Shown here: piece after piece, positions 31,196 through 42,782 of the stretch
Numbering within the stretch: position 1 is the first letter of the stretch
Layout: every line of letters starts with the position of its first letter
From: Stenopsyche tienmushanensis
Lineage: Eukaryota; Arthropoda; Insecta; Trichoptera; Stenopsychidae
Direction: 5' to 3'
Length of the DNA stretch: 64,000 bases
NCBI GenBank assembly: GCA_008973525.1
Contig: WACJ01000381.1
Coordinates: 124,001-188,000, forward strand
Program-made: the position numbers and the translations under genes
Notes under the pieces: model-generated
What the model was told of the DNA's origin: nothing
Databases searched by the model: none
Seen by the model: only the letters and a program-made list of their open reading frames with translations

Positions 31196-31645
31196 TTAGA
31201 GCGCAAGTGGCCACTCGAAATTGAGAATGAGCCTGTTCTTGCGGGCATGGATATTAAATTCAGGTTTTGCACCTTGCTGTGCACTTTTATTGAGCGGGCT
31301 GGTATGCTCCCGAATAGCGGGATATATTTCATCCATGCTAATGAATTGATGCAAGAACTCAACCTTATTACTGTGAAACATCGCCAAACACTCGATTGAA
31401 ACATCACGGCGCTGTTGTTATTGTCTCATTGTGAGCAAACGCGGCACCCATCTTGTGCACAGCTTTCTCGTGTCCAAATTTTCAGTCAATATGCGATTTA
31501 CAGCATTTTTTGAAAAGCATACCATGTCTACTAACTGGTACACTTAAAGTCGACAGTCATCCAATACAATTTTGTTGATTTTCTTCACCATTTCTGGCGT
31601 GGTTCGTTTCGTCTAACCTTTCTTTCATCATTATGTATTTACTGC
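31195..31645 (-). mobile_element. Mariner fragment joined to family A copy 5
   Basis: On the minus strand frames read a RKLCTRWVPRLL-like block, DVSIECLAMFHSNKVEFLHQ and MDEIY in place of the M-D-E-T-W around the first catalytic Asp. A long deletion follows. The same fragment with the same neighbour is at 47280-47715. Confidence 0.75.
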
Positions 31646-31654
31646 AACTCGAGT

Positions 31655-31755
31655 ATAACCATGGAAATATCGATATGAAATATAATAAATACGGAGTTTT
31701 GCAGAATTTCATATGGTGTACCAAATACACATCATAGTAGCGCATGGGTGTTTTT
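31655..31755 (+). repeat. Dispersed repeat H, copy 1
   Basis: AAATATCGATATGAAATATA (shared with the hAT family) continues into AATTTCATATGGTGTACCAA and CATAGTAGCGCATGGGTG. The same hybrid is at 60925-61030. Confidence 0.55.
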
Positions 31756-32267
31756 TTTATTTTGTATTATAAAACAACAACAGCCATCTTCCTATATCAT
31801 TTTAAAATTGATTTCCAGGAGGGGTGGGAGTTAGATACTTGGCACGGGCGCTTTATACCCTCGTTACGGCGTTAGAAAAGGAAGGAGAATCGTTTATAGT
31901 GTATCCTTGTCCATCATATAAACCATAAATACGTTACGCGCATGCGCCACGCCATCCATGCTTGGTGTGTATGTGTGACATAAAGCAACCATTAGACCGT
32001 TAGCTTGCCAATTTTATTATATATTACACAAACTCCGCTGCATATTCTAGGGAATAACTCCTGTTGACATATGAAAAAAAAAACAATGCATAAAATCAAC
32101 TTTTCTTAGAAGAAGTTAAAGATTCATTCACTGAAGCACAAAGTTCAAAAAAGGTTTTCACAAAGATCTTTCAACAACACAAGATGCTGCTAAATAAAAC
32201 TACGAAAAATAATAAAAGGTCGGAAATCTGTCTCTTCTCTTCCGATCACTACTCATTCTTCTATAAA

Positions 32268-32505
32268 GTACAGGGTGCGGCAGGGAAACTACCTTATTTA
32301 AAATATGAATAACATAAACAGTATAGGAAATATCAGTTTAATTATTTTTCCATGTCAAAGAGAGACATTTAAAGATAATCCAATGCATAATTGTTAATAA
32401 ATCTTCATTAGAAAAAACGTTAATCCCGCTCTTTTGAATGAGCGTGCTTCAGGGTGCGCATTTCATATAAAGAAGTTTCCCTGCCGCACGTTCCCTGCCC
32501 AAGTT
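32268..32505. mobile_element. Short inverted-repeat element E, copy 1 (MITE-like)
   Basis: Left ACAGGGTGCGGCAGGGAAAC (32270-32289) and right GAAGTTTCCCTGCCGCACG (32482-32500) are inverse copies. About 235 bp, non-coding. Single ends of the same family are at 33449 and 61264. Confidence 0.7.
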
Positions 32506-33279
32506 TTTGGTGAGAATTTGTTCAAAAATTTTAGTATTTAAAGGATAAATATGCTTAGGGATGTTAAGCAATCAAATCTCAATATATTGTTTTCATTGTC
32601 CATGTTGGCCTATATACAAATTCAGCGTGTATTTTTGATCGTATGTGCTTTGAAAGTCTACAGAAAAAGAAGATTCTGTCAAGACGATAGGACATCCTGG
32701 AATAACTTTTAATTGAAAATCTTTCCATTGAAAAAAGATAACGCCTTTAGGGAGTGGTAGTTAATTGCGACGATAAAACCTTGTGGAAAATAGTGTTTTT
32801 TTTTAAATTTTGGTATTCAATACAAACATTGTACTAGTTCTGTGCTTCGTATAATACGAGTTATGTTTTGACAAATATGCTTTTTTTTCTTGGAAGTTCA
32901 AGGTCGATTTCTGTCGAAAAATTATAGCAATTGATACGCACATATAAGGTAAAAATTTTCGATCTCGAAAGCAGGTGGAAATATCTAACAAGCCTTCGAG
33001 GAATAAAAGAAAAACAAATAAGCGTTTCTGTTCAAACATTGTTACTTAACAAGAACGCCCTCCAAATCATATTAGAGGCCGTATGTGGCGAAGAAAAATA
33101 AATACCCATCTTTACGCGAAACAAACCCAAATTGTGGAACAATGCTCCAGGTGTCCCGAAAAACGTGCGAAATTTTCGGGAAAAAATATTTTTTTGTTTG
33201 AGGGATGAAAAACAATCGACGCATCGAAATCTCACTCGTCGTATGTGAATACTATATTCGATTGTATGCTATTGATGAT
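32506..33279. other. AT-rich spacer before the second tRNA
   Basis: No recognised gene. A 78-codon minus-strand frame (33039-32803) has no family resemblance. Confidence 0.4.
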
Positions 33280-33284
33280 AAAAA
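33280..33284 (-). terminator. Pol III terminator of the second tRNA-Arg
   Basis: T5 on the minus strand, starting 5 nt downstream of the tRNA 3' end. Confidence 0.6.
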
Positions 33285-33289
33285 TAAAT

Positions 33290-33362
33290 CATCCCTGGTG
33301 GGGATCGAACCCACGGCCTTTGGATTAGAAGTCCAACGCGCTATCCTCTGCGCTACAGGGAC
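33290..33362 (-). tRNA. tRNA-Arg (anticodon UCU), second identical copy
   Basis: 73 nt, base-for-base the same as 2421-2493: same cloverleaf, anticodon loop CTTCTAA and G discriminator. The flanks differ after a few bases, so this is a dispersed duplicate and not part of a longer recent duplication. Confidence 0.98.
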
Positions 33363-33448
33363 TGTCTTCGTTCTAACATGGACAATTTTATGTAAGCAGA
33401 ATCGATTAAAAGCCTGCTTTATTCAATTTTACTACCAATAAACGACGT

Positions 33449-33530
33449 ACAGGGTGCGGCAGGGAAACTACCTTATTTTAAAAACGAATAGCACAAACAG
33501 TATAAGAGATACGAGTTAAATTCTATAAAA
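33449..33530 (+). repeat. Element E, copy 2 (left end only)
   Basis: ACAGGGTGCGGCAGGGAAAC followed by ACCTTATTTTAAAAACGAAT and a CACAAACAGTATAAGAGAT block, matching 32270 and the inverse at 61264. Lies about 90 bp from the tRNA. Confidence 0.65.
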
Positions 33531-34489
33531 GTTAAAACTTGAAATGTTAAATAAGATTTAATTGTTATCTACAATACTTTCGTTTTATAATGAACAGATT
33601 CATTTTTGTCCAAAAAATTTTTTTATAATTGAGTCATTTTTCATCATGATAACGCGCGTCCGCATACTGCAAAAATTGTTCATGGCAGGAATTTAAACTG
33701 TATATGATTGTTTCATCTCAAAACGATTTATTTTGTAATATAACCACAGGCATTTCAAATATGGACAGAATGCTCATATAAGCTTGATTTTTAAAAAACT
33801 TCAATTGTATTTTTATTCATATTTACAACAAAAAAATCAGCATTTTTAGCGGTGGCAATTAAAAAACCATTCTATATTTAAATGGGAAAGAAACGAATAA
33901 TAATTCAGCAATAAGCCATCCTCGTGAAAAAGGATCCCTCCTCGTCGAAATCTAACAGCTGGCGGATTCCAAAATTAATTTATTAATGAATTGACCCTCT
34001 AAGTTTTGAGACCCCGGAAATTAAACTCTATTAATCCCTTATGTAAATGCGGTACTGTTTTGGGCAAAATCCAATTGTTATATAGACACAGCGGCGATAA
34101 AACTTTTTATTTAATATACAAGAAACTAATGAAACATCCGGCCGAATCCGTATTTTCATACTACATTCAAATTTATTATAGCGATAATTTTTTGCCCCTA
34201 ATTTTTATGTAGACTGGCAAATTATTTCATGATGTCATTGAGATATTTAAGTGTTTTTTATATATAGAAACCAACTTACAATTGCGATAATATGAGTCCT
34301 TTGGATATTTCGAACATGTTGACCTACCCATGGACACGGAAAAACTGCGTATTACATTCAAATTATTTTATACTAGCGAATACCGAACATGCGTTGCAAT
34401 GCCATAAGTGCTTAATAATAATTTGAAAAGAAACGCATTAAGTGGTTTATTGCTTCAGGTCACGTGTAACGCGAGCCGAAGAGCTGCAG
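33531..34489. other. AT-rich stretch, nothing recognised
   Basis: Open frames under 70 codons. No repeat partner noted. Confidence 0.4.
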
Positions 34490-34665
34490 CCCAAACTTCA
34501 TTTCACCAGACCAATATGCGCCAACATAGTGCATCGATACAATATTTTTACTATGCTTATGTTACTCTCTCAAGTTTAAACAATAAATTCGCAAAGTTTT
34601 ATTGCAATCGGATGAACGGTATGGAAGCACATTAAATAAGGACAAACAAATATTAATTTTTATAT
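34490..34665 (+). repeat. Retroelement-like 3' end, single copy
   Basis: TTTCACCAGACCAATATGCG and ATTGCAATCGGATGAACGGT match the tandem pair at 1510-1835. An A-rich tail follows. Confidence 0.5.
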
Positions 34666-34984
34666 ACAAAAAAAGGAGATATACAGTAGATTTTCATCGA
34701 TATACATATTATAACAAGCGATTGAATGAAAATATATAAGAAAAAATATTTCAATATTGAGTGCATATGGAGGCGAATGAAATAGATAAATATTAAAAGT
34801 ATGGAAACATAGACATCATTAGTATTTTTTTTATTTTTTATTTAGTTTGATTAATTTAATGTTGTTTTATGAGCGTTCCCACAGAAATGCAAATAATAGA
34901 CATACGATATGACTTATTAACAAAATTCATTGAACGCTTGTAAGTTTTGTGCTTATTTTGTTGAAATGAGCATCGTTTAAAAAT

Positions 34985-35290
34985 ACAAAAAATAACGTCC
35001 GGAAAAAATAACGTCCCGGAAAAAATAACGGTTTTTGCAGTTTTCGATTCAACTGCGGGTGCTTCATTTTTTATTATTTTAAATGTTTTTATTTGTATTA
35101 AAACTTAGTTTATTATTAGATGAATGCAAACAGAAAAAAGCGTAAGGATAGTGAATGTCAACACAAAACTCAATCAAATCAAACATGTTTACCGAACCGG
35201 AAAAAACGATATTTTCGAATTGGTTCAGCTCCGATTTTCGTTCCGGCAAAAATAACGGTTTTTGACGATAATTCTTACATATCTTCGACA
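34985..35290. repeat. Dispersed repeat J, copy 1
   Basis: Contains repeated AAAAATAACGGTTTTTG and TTCGGTTCCG-like words: AATAACGTCCGGAAAAAATA at the left, GGTTCAGCTCCGATTTTCG near 35220. A longer relative at 46133-47155 ends in ACCGGTTATCGGTTTTCAAT. Possibly a hAT-type non-autonomous element. Confidence 0.5.
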
Positions 35291-36383
35291 TTCATATTTT
35301 TAAAGCTCTTCTATAAGATGATTTTCTCTAATTCCTAAGCTGTGTTTTATAAATACCCTGTTATATAGGGGTTTAATTTTGAAGCATAAAATTATTTTTC
35401 ATTATAATCACTAAGCATAATTTTTTTAAAACCAGTCAAAAATATTTTTTTTAAGTGCTGGAAGCTTCAGTTTTATTTTAGTGTACCGCAAAAAGTTTAA
35501 GCGCCACTGATTTAATAAGATTTGATGTTACACGCAAATGTTTAAGGATACACAGACTCTGGAGATCAAAGATCAAATTGAGCTTGAAAATAGAAGCAAA
35601 TATAAATACGGGGTGAAATAAAATAGACAAAGGGTATGAGAGCAAACCTATGGAAAATATTGCACGTTTGCATGAATTATGCGAATATTTTATATATTTT
35701 ATTGGATTAATTATTCCATTCGTCTTATTGGGTAGTTCATGAAACATGAAATTGGATCGGATCGAAATCAATGAAATCCTCTTCTGTTTTTTCTTTGATA
35801 CTTCAATGAATTTCGTGAAAATTGAATTTTCTACAGTGTCGCAGAAATACGAAGATACGACGGTAAAAGGCCTTAAGGCTTAAGCCAAGATATAAAATAA
35901 ATCCGAACGTGACGGGTTTTTCCGTCAGTCAAACTCATTTGGAAAGAAATCGATGATGGCTAAATATCGAATATCCCTGCGCGGAATATGGGTTTGTTTT
36001 GTGCGATTTTTGCCCGGTTTTTTTGGCCGTCGTTGGTGCTGTAAAATATTACATAAATAAATATTTTGCCTTTTAGCGCCATCGATTGTTGCAAAATCCC
36101 TTTTTGCTTACGCGAAAAAAAAACAAGGGAAGACATCAAAAGGAAAGGTCTGAAAACCACCATTCAGAGTACATCAAATTAACACGATGAATAATATATC
36201 AAATGGAGCGTTTGTGGATGTTTGAGTTAGACCTTTTTAAAATCGGCACAAAAATTATTTGGAGAAACTCAAACGGAATTGTTGCCGAATTGACAATTAA
36301 AAAAGCGCTCGAATTTTGAATATCAAAGGAAATTTATATATATAGCTTTTGTAGAAAAGATATATTAGATTTATTGATTCAAC
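35291..36383. other. AT-rich stretch, nothing recognised
   Basis: No gene or repeat partner seen. A 97-codon minus frame (35771-35478) looks random. Confidence 0.4.
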
Positions 36384-36702
36384 TAAATTCCTTTCTGCTG
36401 AGACACGGACTAAAACTCGCAAAATTCCCAATTTCCCGACAAATTATTTATTTCCGTCGCAGCAGATAAATACTTATATACTATAATACTTTGATGTGAT
36501 TCGTAATTATATTACGGAGGAATACAAAAATTCTGAGCCCAGTATCTATTATATTTCATATCGATATTCCCATTATTGGAGTCGAGGTGTAGTAAATACA
36601 TCACCGGTAGGGAAAGGTTAATATATCAATTTGAACAACATATACGTACTGTATATATGTATACATGGATTAGAAAGTTACTGTCCCTAGGCGTAGTTTT
36701 AT
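36384..36702 (-). mobile_element. hAT fragment, same family as 17724-18724
   Basis: Inverse copy of the central part: CTGCTGAGACACGGACTAAA, CGATTTCCCGACAAATT-like start, then ATATTTCATATCGATATTCC and ACTGTCCCTAGGCGTAG at its right edge. No termini remain. Confidence 0.8.
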
Positions 36703-37131
36703 TTTTGAACGCTCATTCAGCAAAAAAGTTCTAGCAGCCTTTTTAATAAGAATTTTTGATTATTATAAAGACTGAGAGAAAATAATGAAATCTAAATAAA
36801 CTAATTATTATGCAAAATTCATTTGATTGTATTTACCTGATAATACTGTAATCTTTACTTTATTTAATCCTATAAATGATCCCGTTAAATCACTAATTCA
36901 GATAATATTGATATCAACCCAAATTCATCGTTATATATATTGTTTAGTTATCTTTCTTTGTATACATTTTTGATATGTACCCAGACTGGGACATTGAGCA
37001 CTCCAAGCTGGGACTCCCAAACTTCCAACCAATAAGCGTCAAGTCAATATTCTTTTCTTTAATAAATTATATTATTATATACTTCTAGTTCTAAACATCG
37101 TGTAGCTCTTGGACGAATTCTTGGGGTCCAG

Positions 37132-37148
37132 TTATCCTCGTCGCCAAT
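37132..37148 (-). other. Retroelement primer-binding site
   Basis: On the minus strand TTGGCGACGAGGATA directly follows the CA end of the LTR. T-T-G-G-C-G-A-x-G-A-x-G-A-T is a common form of the tRNA-primer site in insect gypsy-group elements. Confidence 0.6.
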
Positions 37149-37619
37149 TGCACCCCAACAGCCCTAGACCAGATTTTTCCGACTAAGTTTATTTTCCACT
37201 TAGGATCGGCGGCGGTTATGAGGCGTAGACGATGCTTCCAAGGGACTTCAAACCGAGCCCTATCTCGATTTTCGACTCAAACTTGACCCAAATACTCAGC
37301 CCAAAGTCGAATTTAAAGTTCGAATTAATTAAGCTAGCTCCCCGCACCTCTTTTATAATCGTATCTGATTTCCCTACTAACTTTTAGATGCTTCTCGAAG
37401 CTTCACATCCGCAACGATTTCCGTCTGTTCTGAGAAATGTCAGTTTTGTCACCACATCCGCTGCAGAATGTTTCGAATTTTCGAGACGGACACACATATA
37501 TCCAATGGCGTAAGTAGTTATCATGTATCCAGTTATTTTTTAATGAAAATTTATTTTCTTTAGTTATAAATTGAAAAATTAAAAGGTTATCACGGTAACC
37601 CTAAATTTCCTACGTTACA
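37149..37619 (-). mobile_element. Gypsy-type long terminal repeat
   Basis: 471 bp on the minus strand, starting TGTAACGTAGGAAATTTAGG and ending GTTGGGGTGCA (TG...CA). Contains a TATA-type GATTATAAAAGAGG and a downstream AATAAA, in promoter-to-polyA order for this strand. It is preceded by a polypurine tract and followed by a primer-binding site. Related insect gypsy elements show the same GTCGGGGGGAG/TGTAACG junction. No gag or pol could be read beside it. Confidence 0.72.
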
Positions 37620-37644
37620 CTCCCCCCGACTTAAATTTGAATCG
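37620..37644 (-). other. Polypurine tract before the LTR
   Basis: On the minus strand TTTAAGTCGGGGGGAG runs straight into the TGTAACG start of the LTR. This is the expected plus-strand priming site of a gypsy element. GATCGGGACGATTC lies just before it. Confidence 0.65.
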
Positions 37645-37789
37645 TCCCGATCACTTTTAAAAGTATTATACGATTGATGGTTCAATACTAAATCGTCTGT
37701 TAGATAGTTGGTACTCGTTAATCATATACAAGGCGTCATTTGAATTATATCGAAGTAGTTTTAAGTTATAATGGAATGCTTCCTATAAT

Positions 37790-37791
<2 letters not shown>

Positions 37792-37826
<35 letters not shown>
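37792..37826. repeat. (AT)n microsatellite
   Basis: Seventeen TA units without interruption, upstream (on the minus strand) of the polypurine tract. Confidence 0.97.
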
Positions 37827-37829
<3 letters not shown>

Positions 37830-38380
37830 GGGTACCGCATCGACCTCCAATATTGACGTCCTGCTACGTATTAAGTACAATAATTGACGTCTTATGTTGT
37901 GTGACAAATTATGACATGCATAAAAAATAAACATAGCCATAGTCAAACAAGAGATTGAAAACTATAGTCAAAATTACAAAAAAAAAAGACTTAACACATT
38001 CCATACCGACCGTGTAGTTGACCAAACAAACCTGCATGATACGTAGGATGAAACGATATATGTTTTATGAACTCGCAAAAGATTCAAATGAATGAATATA
38101 AAGTCTTCATTAAGGAATGAAGACCTACACTAGCCAGCAACATAAATGTCACAAGAATGACTAAATGTCCCTCAGAGTATAGAGTGTTAGGGTGAAAAAT
38201 AGCATTTTATATTAGCTTTAGAAGTCACAAAGAACTCATTGCTGATGTAATATATTCATATTGCTGTATGCAATCATCATTGAAAGCATTTGAATTTAGT
38301 TTTTGCCTCTGTGAATGCTCATCTTTTAGACTATTATAGGATGCATATCTACAAATTCCATTTATCTGGACCGATGTTAA

Positions 38381-38770
38381 TTATTCAGCGACCTGATTAA
38401 GGAGATGACGATTTTGCTCCTTTAAAAATACACCATGATCGCATATCTTCCCATACGTTCGCCATGAACTTGAAATGTGCCGATAACGAAATGCATTATG
38501 AAATGACGAAGAAAGGTCGTCGAGCAGAACGTGACCCATGCGCGATCCATGGGATAGTGGGTCGAGGTTGTTCGGAATTCCAAAGACCCGTTTATATATG
38601 TATATATCTCCATTCTCGGGAGTAGATTTGACAACTTTAATCTGCATATTCGAGCCTCTTACCAGAAAACGTGATTGGGATGTGATTATGTTAGATTTAC
38701 GTGATCGCCACCCCCTTTCCGACCCTGGTGCGACGAAGAATTCCCATGACCCATTAAGTGTATCTGCCAA
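38381..38770 (-). other. Unassigned 129-codon open frame left of an LTR
   Basis: Minus-strand frame opening at a TTG, with no upstream ATG in frame. The peptide is mixed and polar (SERGWRSRKSNIITSQSRFL, SSSWRTYGKICDHGVFLKEQ near the end), not low complexity. It lies on the same strand as the gypsy LTR, about 740 bp before its polypurine tract. It could therefore be the 3' coding part of that retroelement, but I do not recognise a pol or other domain. It may also be chance. Confidence 0.3.
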
Positions 38771-39387
38771 GACGGCCTCTAATGATTCGAAGCAACAGGG
38801 GATTGTTGCTTTGTCGTATTTATGTTTATGGGAATGCTCTTCAAAGACACTCGGTCTGCTGAAAGAAGCCCAGTCCTACTTCCAAAGACCTGCTCTACAA
38901 AAGATCTAAGAAACTCCTCCGAAACAAAAGTGGGAGGAAAACTCAAACAAAGACGTAAACTTCAATCATTTCCAGTACATCGTGCAAGGATATCGTTATT
39001 ATTTTACAATTATTTTTATGCGAGTTTCGGATTCAAATCCATATTGCGGGAAAAAATCATTTTATTCATTATCATCGACTTGATTCAAATTTTTAAAAAT
39101 ATGTGATTAATATAGTTAGATAAGGCTACTTATGATTATGATGAAAATAATGATAAATTCATCATTCGTTCATAGATCCTATTCTATATACAGGGTATTT
39201 CAAAGGGGACGCTCAAAATTTGTTAGGTTATAACGGCCATGTTATTGAAGATTTTTTTATCAAATGTATACAGCGCATGCCACGATGAACATTCTGCACG
39301 GGCGATTTGAGGGCATGGTTATTTCGCACATACATTTCAAACAATTGATGCCCTCAAATTCAACATAACGAACGCTATCCATCAAAT

Positions 39388-40163
39388 ATTAGATAAAGCG
39401 GAAAGAAATGTCATTTTTTTGGTTGCGTCTTTGCCGTCAATTTGCCTCGGGTTGCTGGCGAGTGAATACGTCAAGGTTGGTGTCATATTAAAGCTCTGTT
39501 GTTTATCTTACTTTTTCAAATATTTTTATATTTTTTTAGCCATAGTGAAAATGTCCAAGCCAGAAATTGATAAGACCCATTTGCAATCTTGTTTACTGTT
39601 TTTATTCGATAAAGGATTAAAAGCAAAATAAGCTACCCAGAGTATCTTTGATACATATGGCAATATATTGAATATTCAAAAATGCCATAATTGGTTCAAG
39701 AAATTTAAAAGTGGCGACAGAGACTGGAAAAATAAACTTAAATCAGGACGACCTCTAATAATCGATGATGACGCATTAAATTCTCTGGTAGAATCTGATC
39801 CTCGAAAAACAATAAAGGAATTATCGCTAGACATCGACTGTCCCTAATCGACAGTAAAAGATCATTTGAAAAGACTCAGGAAAAAACATAGACAGGGAAT
39901 TTAGGTACCGCACGAGTTATCATCAACGGTCTTGGAACAACGGATAACCATTTGGAACAAGTGAAAAATCATTTGGATTCTTACTTTAGTGGAAAACCGG
40001 CCGAGTTTTACGAAGGTGGCATTAAAAAGCTACCTAATCTATGGAGGGCGGTTATAAATAATAATGAAAATTATTTAATTGAGTAACATTGTTTAGCTTT
40101 TATCAAAATATTATTTTTCTCCAAATAACAAAAAAATGACATTTCTTTTCGCTTCATCTAATA
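39388..40163 (+). mobile_element. Mariner with intact ends and central deletion
   Basis: Inverted ends TTAGATAAAGCGGAAAGAAA (from 39389) and its near-inverse (to 40161) beside TA dinucleotides. The plus strand reads MSKPEIDKTHLQSCLLFLFD (from 39551), then a stop, FDTYGNILNIQKCHNWFKKF, SGRPLIIDDDALNSLVESDP and STVKDHLKRLRKKHRQGI, the two helix-turn-helix motifs. After a deletion it ends with FYEGGIKKLPNLWRAVINNN and a natural stop. The catalytic Asp region is absent. Confidence 0.92.
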
Positions 40164-40164
40164 C

Positions 40165-42420
40165 AACCAGATTTATGCAACAAAGTCATCAAAAATTGGA
40201 CCTCCCGAATACGTACCACCAAGCAAAACCACCATAAAAATTTGAACAACGTTGTATTACAAATGCCATAAAAAATGAGTGGATATCTTACATACAACTT
40301 GTCTTATTTACAATCAGCACATGAAAGTTGTTTATTCCTGGAAAAATTTCATATGAATTTCCAACAACATCTGGCAAATCCCAACCAATTGTTTGCGAGC
40401 TCAATCATCTGAATTTATTTTTTTTTTTAATATATTTCTTAATTGTAGAAAATCTTTATAAACGACTTTTATTATTTATATTCAATAAATAAAAGTATTA
40501 ATCTCGTTACGATTCTATCATAGCGTCCATGCTGATAAGAACGCTTAAATTTCTCACTATTTTTTCGTTCGAATAATCTCAAAAATTCCGATAGGGTCAT
40601 ATTCAGAGCATATGCCAAAGGTTAGGATCCCCTGACCTTGTCCATACCGACGTGCTCCATTTAAATGAATGAGCTAGGACATGATATTATGCATATCTTG
40701 CAACCATCGGGAATAAACGTATACTCATCCACTCAATGTTTAAAAACATACATTTTATATAAAAACATACTCAATATTATTGATAAGACATCCATAAAAT
40801 TTCCACTTAAAACTATTTAACTTCACCGAAGAAGTTTTCCATGTTTATGCCAGATTTTAGCATCAAATCACTTCTGGAATGGCGCGTTTTAATCAATCAA
40901 ATCAGGATTTTTGCGATGTTTCACGGATACGGATATCGCGCAAACAATAAATACATTTTATATATTGTCGTCTATTTATATATTTCATCTTGTATGTATA
41001 AAATATCTAATTTTTACCTCAATATTTACACTGTATCTTTATGAAAGCTCGCAGCCCGGGGCGCTGTGAACGACGGTGTCAATCTTCTTCTTCAGGAAAG
41101 TTTCTTGTTTGCTGCGAAGTTTCTTCAGAAAACCAAGTCAAAGATTTTAGCGAAATGTTCCTCACTTTTTAGGCCGCGAAAAAAATTCCCAGGATATTTT
41201 GTCGAAACTTTTCAACGGCGAAACCATCACTTTGCTTTTTGCTTTTTGCGTCAATTCCCCTTATGTTTACATTCATTCGCAGCCACATTTCCTACTTTTT
41301 TTTAGAAAATCGATAAGGAAATGCTTTAGCCACATTATGAACGTTTTTAAGACACTGTGCTTTATCGAAACATTTAAAAAATGTTGCTCATAAACTCAAA
41401 CGAATCATCGCGACTGACCAATAGAGCAGTCATAAAGATACTAGTTACATTTTTATTTGCTTTTCAAATACTAACCCAAACAGTTTATATTATAATAAAT
41501 TGAGTTTTTAACTTTCAATTGGGAGATGAGAATTTTTGCCAGTTTTTCGTCGTCAATATTGTAGTATATAAAATTATCTACATATTTGTATTGTCGTCAT
41601 CTTTAAATATAACAATGTGAATTAGAACAATTCCATAACTTTAATCTTGCTGATAGGTGACAATAACATGAATGAATAATGCTATTCAAAATACGGTCTT
41701 AAAAACATCATAATTTAATATAAAATGGAGCCATAAGTCGGGGATGTGCCAAATTTACAGCTAAATCATCCTTCTATTTGAACTTATTTCATCAATAGAA
41801 TTTTACGAATTGCCATAAAATCTTTAGCAATGCCTTTAATCAAAATTGATTGTAGTTATGGAATAAAATAATGAAGGAATAAAAAGGTGATTAATCGATA
41901 ATTTGCTACTCTGATGACTTTGGAAGTTATTAATTGACCTATTATGCTTCTTGAGTTAAAATACAATAATTTTCAGCAAAGGCATCTTTTGATCATTTGG
42001 GATAAAGGAAAAAAATAAATAAATATTGAGGATATCAGAAATTCGTCCATTATTTTATGCAGCAAAATACGAATTTATTTTTTAAAAATGCCTTCCAGTT
42101 AATTAAATCTGGACAAATTCTGGCTCAGTCGGTTCAATTATTAATGATAAATCTCGACAGTGATTGTATCATCCAATTTTGATGACTAAAAATGAGTTAT
42201 AGCGCAAACATCTAACCAAATGCAGACACAAGTTCAAGTTCAAGTGATTATTAGTCGCATATAAAACAATCGCACTTTGATATTTACAATGGCGCTGGTA
42301 ACACTTGATCTGGCGAACATTTTATTTTGGATGATAATCATACAACTACAAAAGACTTTTTGGAGTCTAATCTCCCCTTCCTTCGCATGGATGAATCTTT
42401 CGGCAATCACTTACGAATAC
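40165..42420. other. AT-rich stretch without recognised genes
   Basis: The longest frames (79 and 64 codons at 41066-41393) are Phe- and Lys-rich and unassigned. A short GC patch lies at 41050-41070. No repeat partner noted. Confidence 0.4.
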
Positions 42421-42422
42421 CG

Positions 42423-42776
42423 ACCCACTGATTGACTCTGTGCGTTTTTATAATATATACTAAGTTGTCTGAATCCCTCTTTTCTTCATTATTGTTCAAA
42501 CATTGGGCCGACTCAGCCGGCATAAGCCTGCAATAAAATAAAGACGTAATCGACGAAATCAGTTCTGTAGATATGTTCGGGTATGGTATGCGATTGCGAA
42601 GTGCTCATTCGTCACATCAGCGGTTCGACAAGCGGACCGGTTGAACACACAGACCTTGTGGCCACTTCTCTTTTACGGGTTTTTTGTGGCATTTTCTAGA
42701 ATAAATGCGTACCCAGGGTAAGGGACGCAAATTAAATACTTGCTACGGGCGTTTCATACCCTCGTTTCGGCTCTGG
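42423..42776 (-). repeat. Dispersed repeat family A, copy 6 plus a second fragment
   Basis: 42423-42700 matches copies 2 and 5: TTTTTATAATATATACTAAG, GCCGGCATAAGCCTGCAATA, ATGTTCGGGTATGGTATGCG and ACACACAGACCTTGTGGCCA. A CTACGGGCGTTTCATACCCT fragment follows (42750-42776). It also occurs at 31845-31875 in a similar place relative to a family A copy. Confidence 0.7.
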
Positions 42777-42782
42777 TAATTA

